A DNA stretch of 5,866 nucleotides from Bacteroidales bacterium (lineage in GTDB: Bacteria; Bacteroidota; Bacteroidia; Bacteroidales; WCHB1-69), in the NCBI GenBank assembly GCA_031273515.1, contig JAISRU010000036.1, forward strand, positions 1-5,866, in the 5' to 3' direction. Within the stretch, counting starts at the first letter, position 1, and each line of letters starts with the position of its first letter. The notes beneath the pieces are model-generated. The model had not been told where the DNA came from, did no database searches, and saw only the letters and a program-made list of their open reading frames with translations. Of this stretch, positions 5,848-5,866 are shown in pieces. The translations under genes were made by a program, and so were the position numbers.

Positions 5848-5866
5848 CTACACTTCGCCATTGGAA

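Overview
The window looks like a piece of a Bacteroidetes (probably Bacteroidales) chromosome. The best evidence is a promoter of the Bacteroidetes primary-sigma type (C/TTTG at -33, TACCTTTG at -7) at 4995-5026. Supporting signs are an exported C69 dipeptidase whose catalytic Cys directly follows the signal peptide, a DUF6913-like protein, and the absence of clear Shine-Dalgarno sequences. All six supported protein genes lie on the minus strand, so the window reads biologically from right to left.

From the right edge: a 129-residue zinc-binding protein with a YEYDFG motif (5458-5847) is followed by a weak terminator-like hairpin. Next comes about 480 bases without a credible gene, which holds a mosaic of intergenic repeats, including an exact 20-bp palindrome at 5208-5227. 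The Bacteroidetes-type promoter then starts a two-gene unit: a DUF6913-like protein (4437-4976) and a secreted C69-family dipeptidase (2672-4411). An 18-bp hairpin at 2615-2657 closes this unit. RNase Z (rnz, 1676-2599) begins only 15 bases after the hairpin.

Two nuclease-like genes follow rnz in the same direction. The first is a DUF1016/YhcG-family PD-(D/E)XK protein (486-1637). The second, 12 bases further on, is the N-terminal 157 codons of a Cap4/DUF4297-like PD-(D/E)XK endonuclease that runs off the left edge (1-473). This fragment is only about 28% G+C, while sampled lines in the dipeptidase gene are 45-50%. It was therefore probably acquired separately and may be the first effector of a defence locus that continues outside the window.

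The most unusual signal is inside the YhcG-family gene. Three 13-codon tandem repeats, with centres exactly 39 bp apart, each carry a 23-bp near-perfect palindrome (arms TTGTGCA...TGCACAA). The variable bases of the arms change together between copies, so palindromy seems to be maintained in addition to the coding function. The rest of the window is ordinary housekeeping or accessory sequence.
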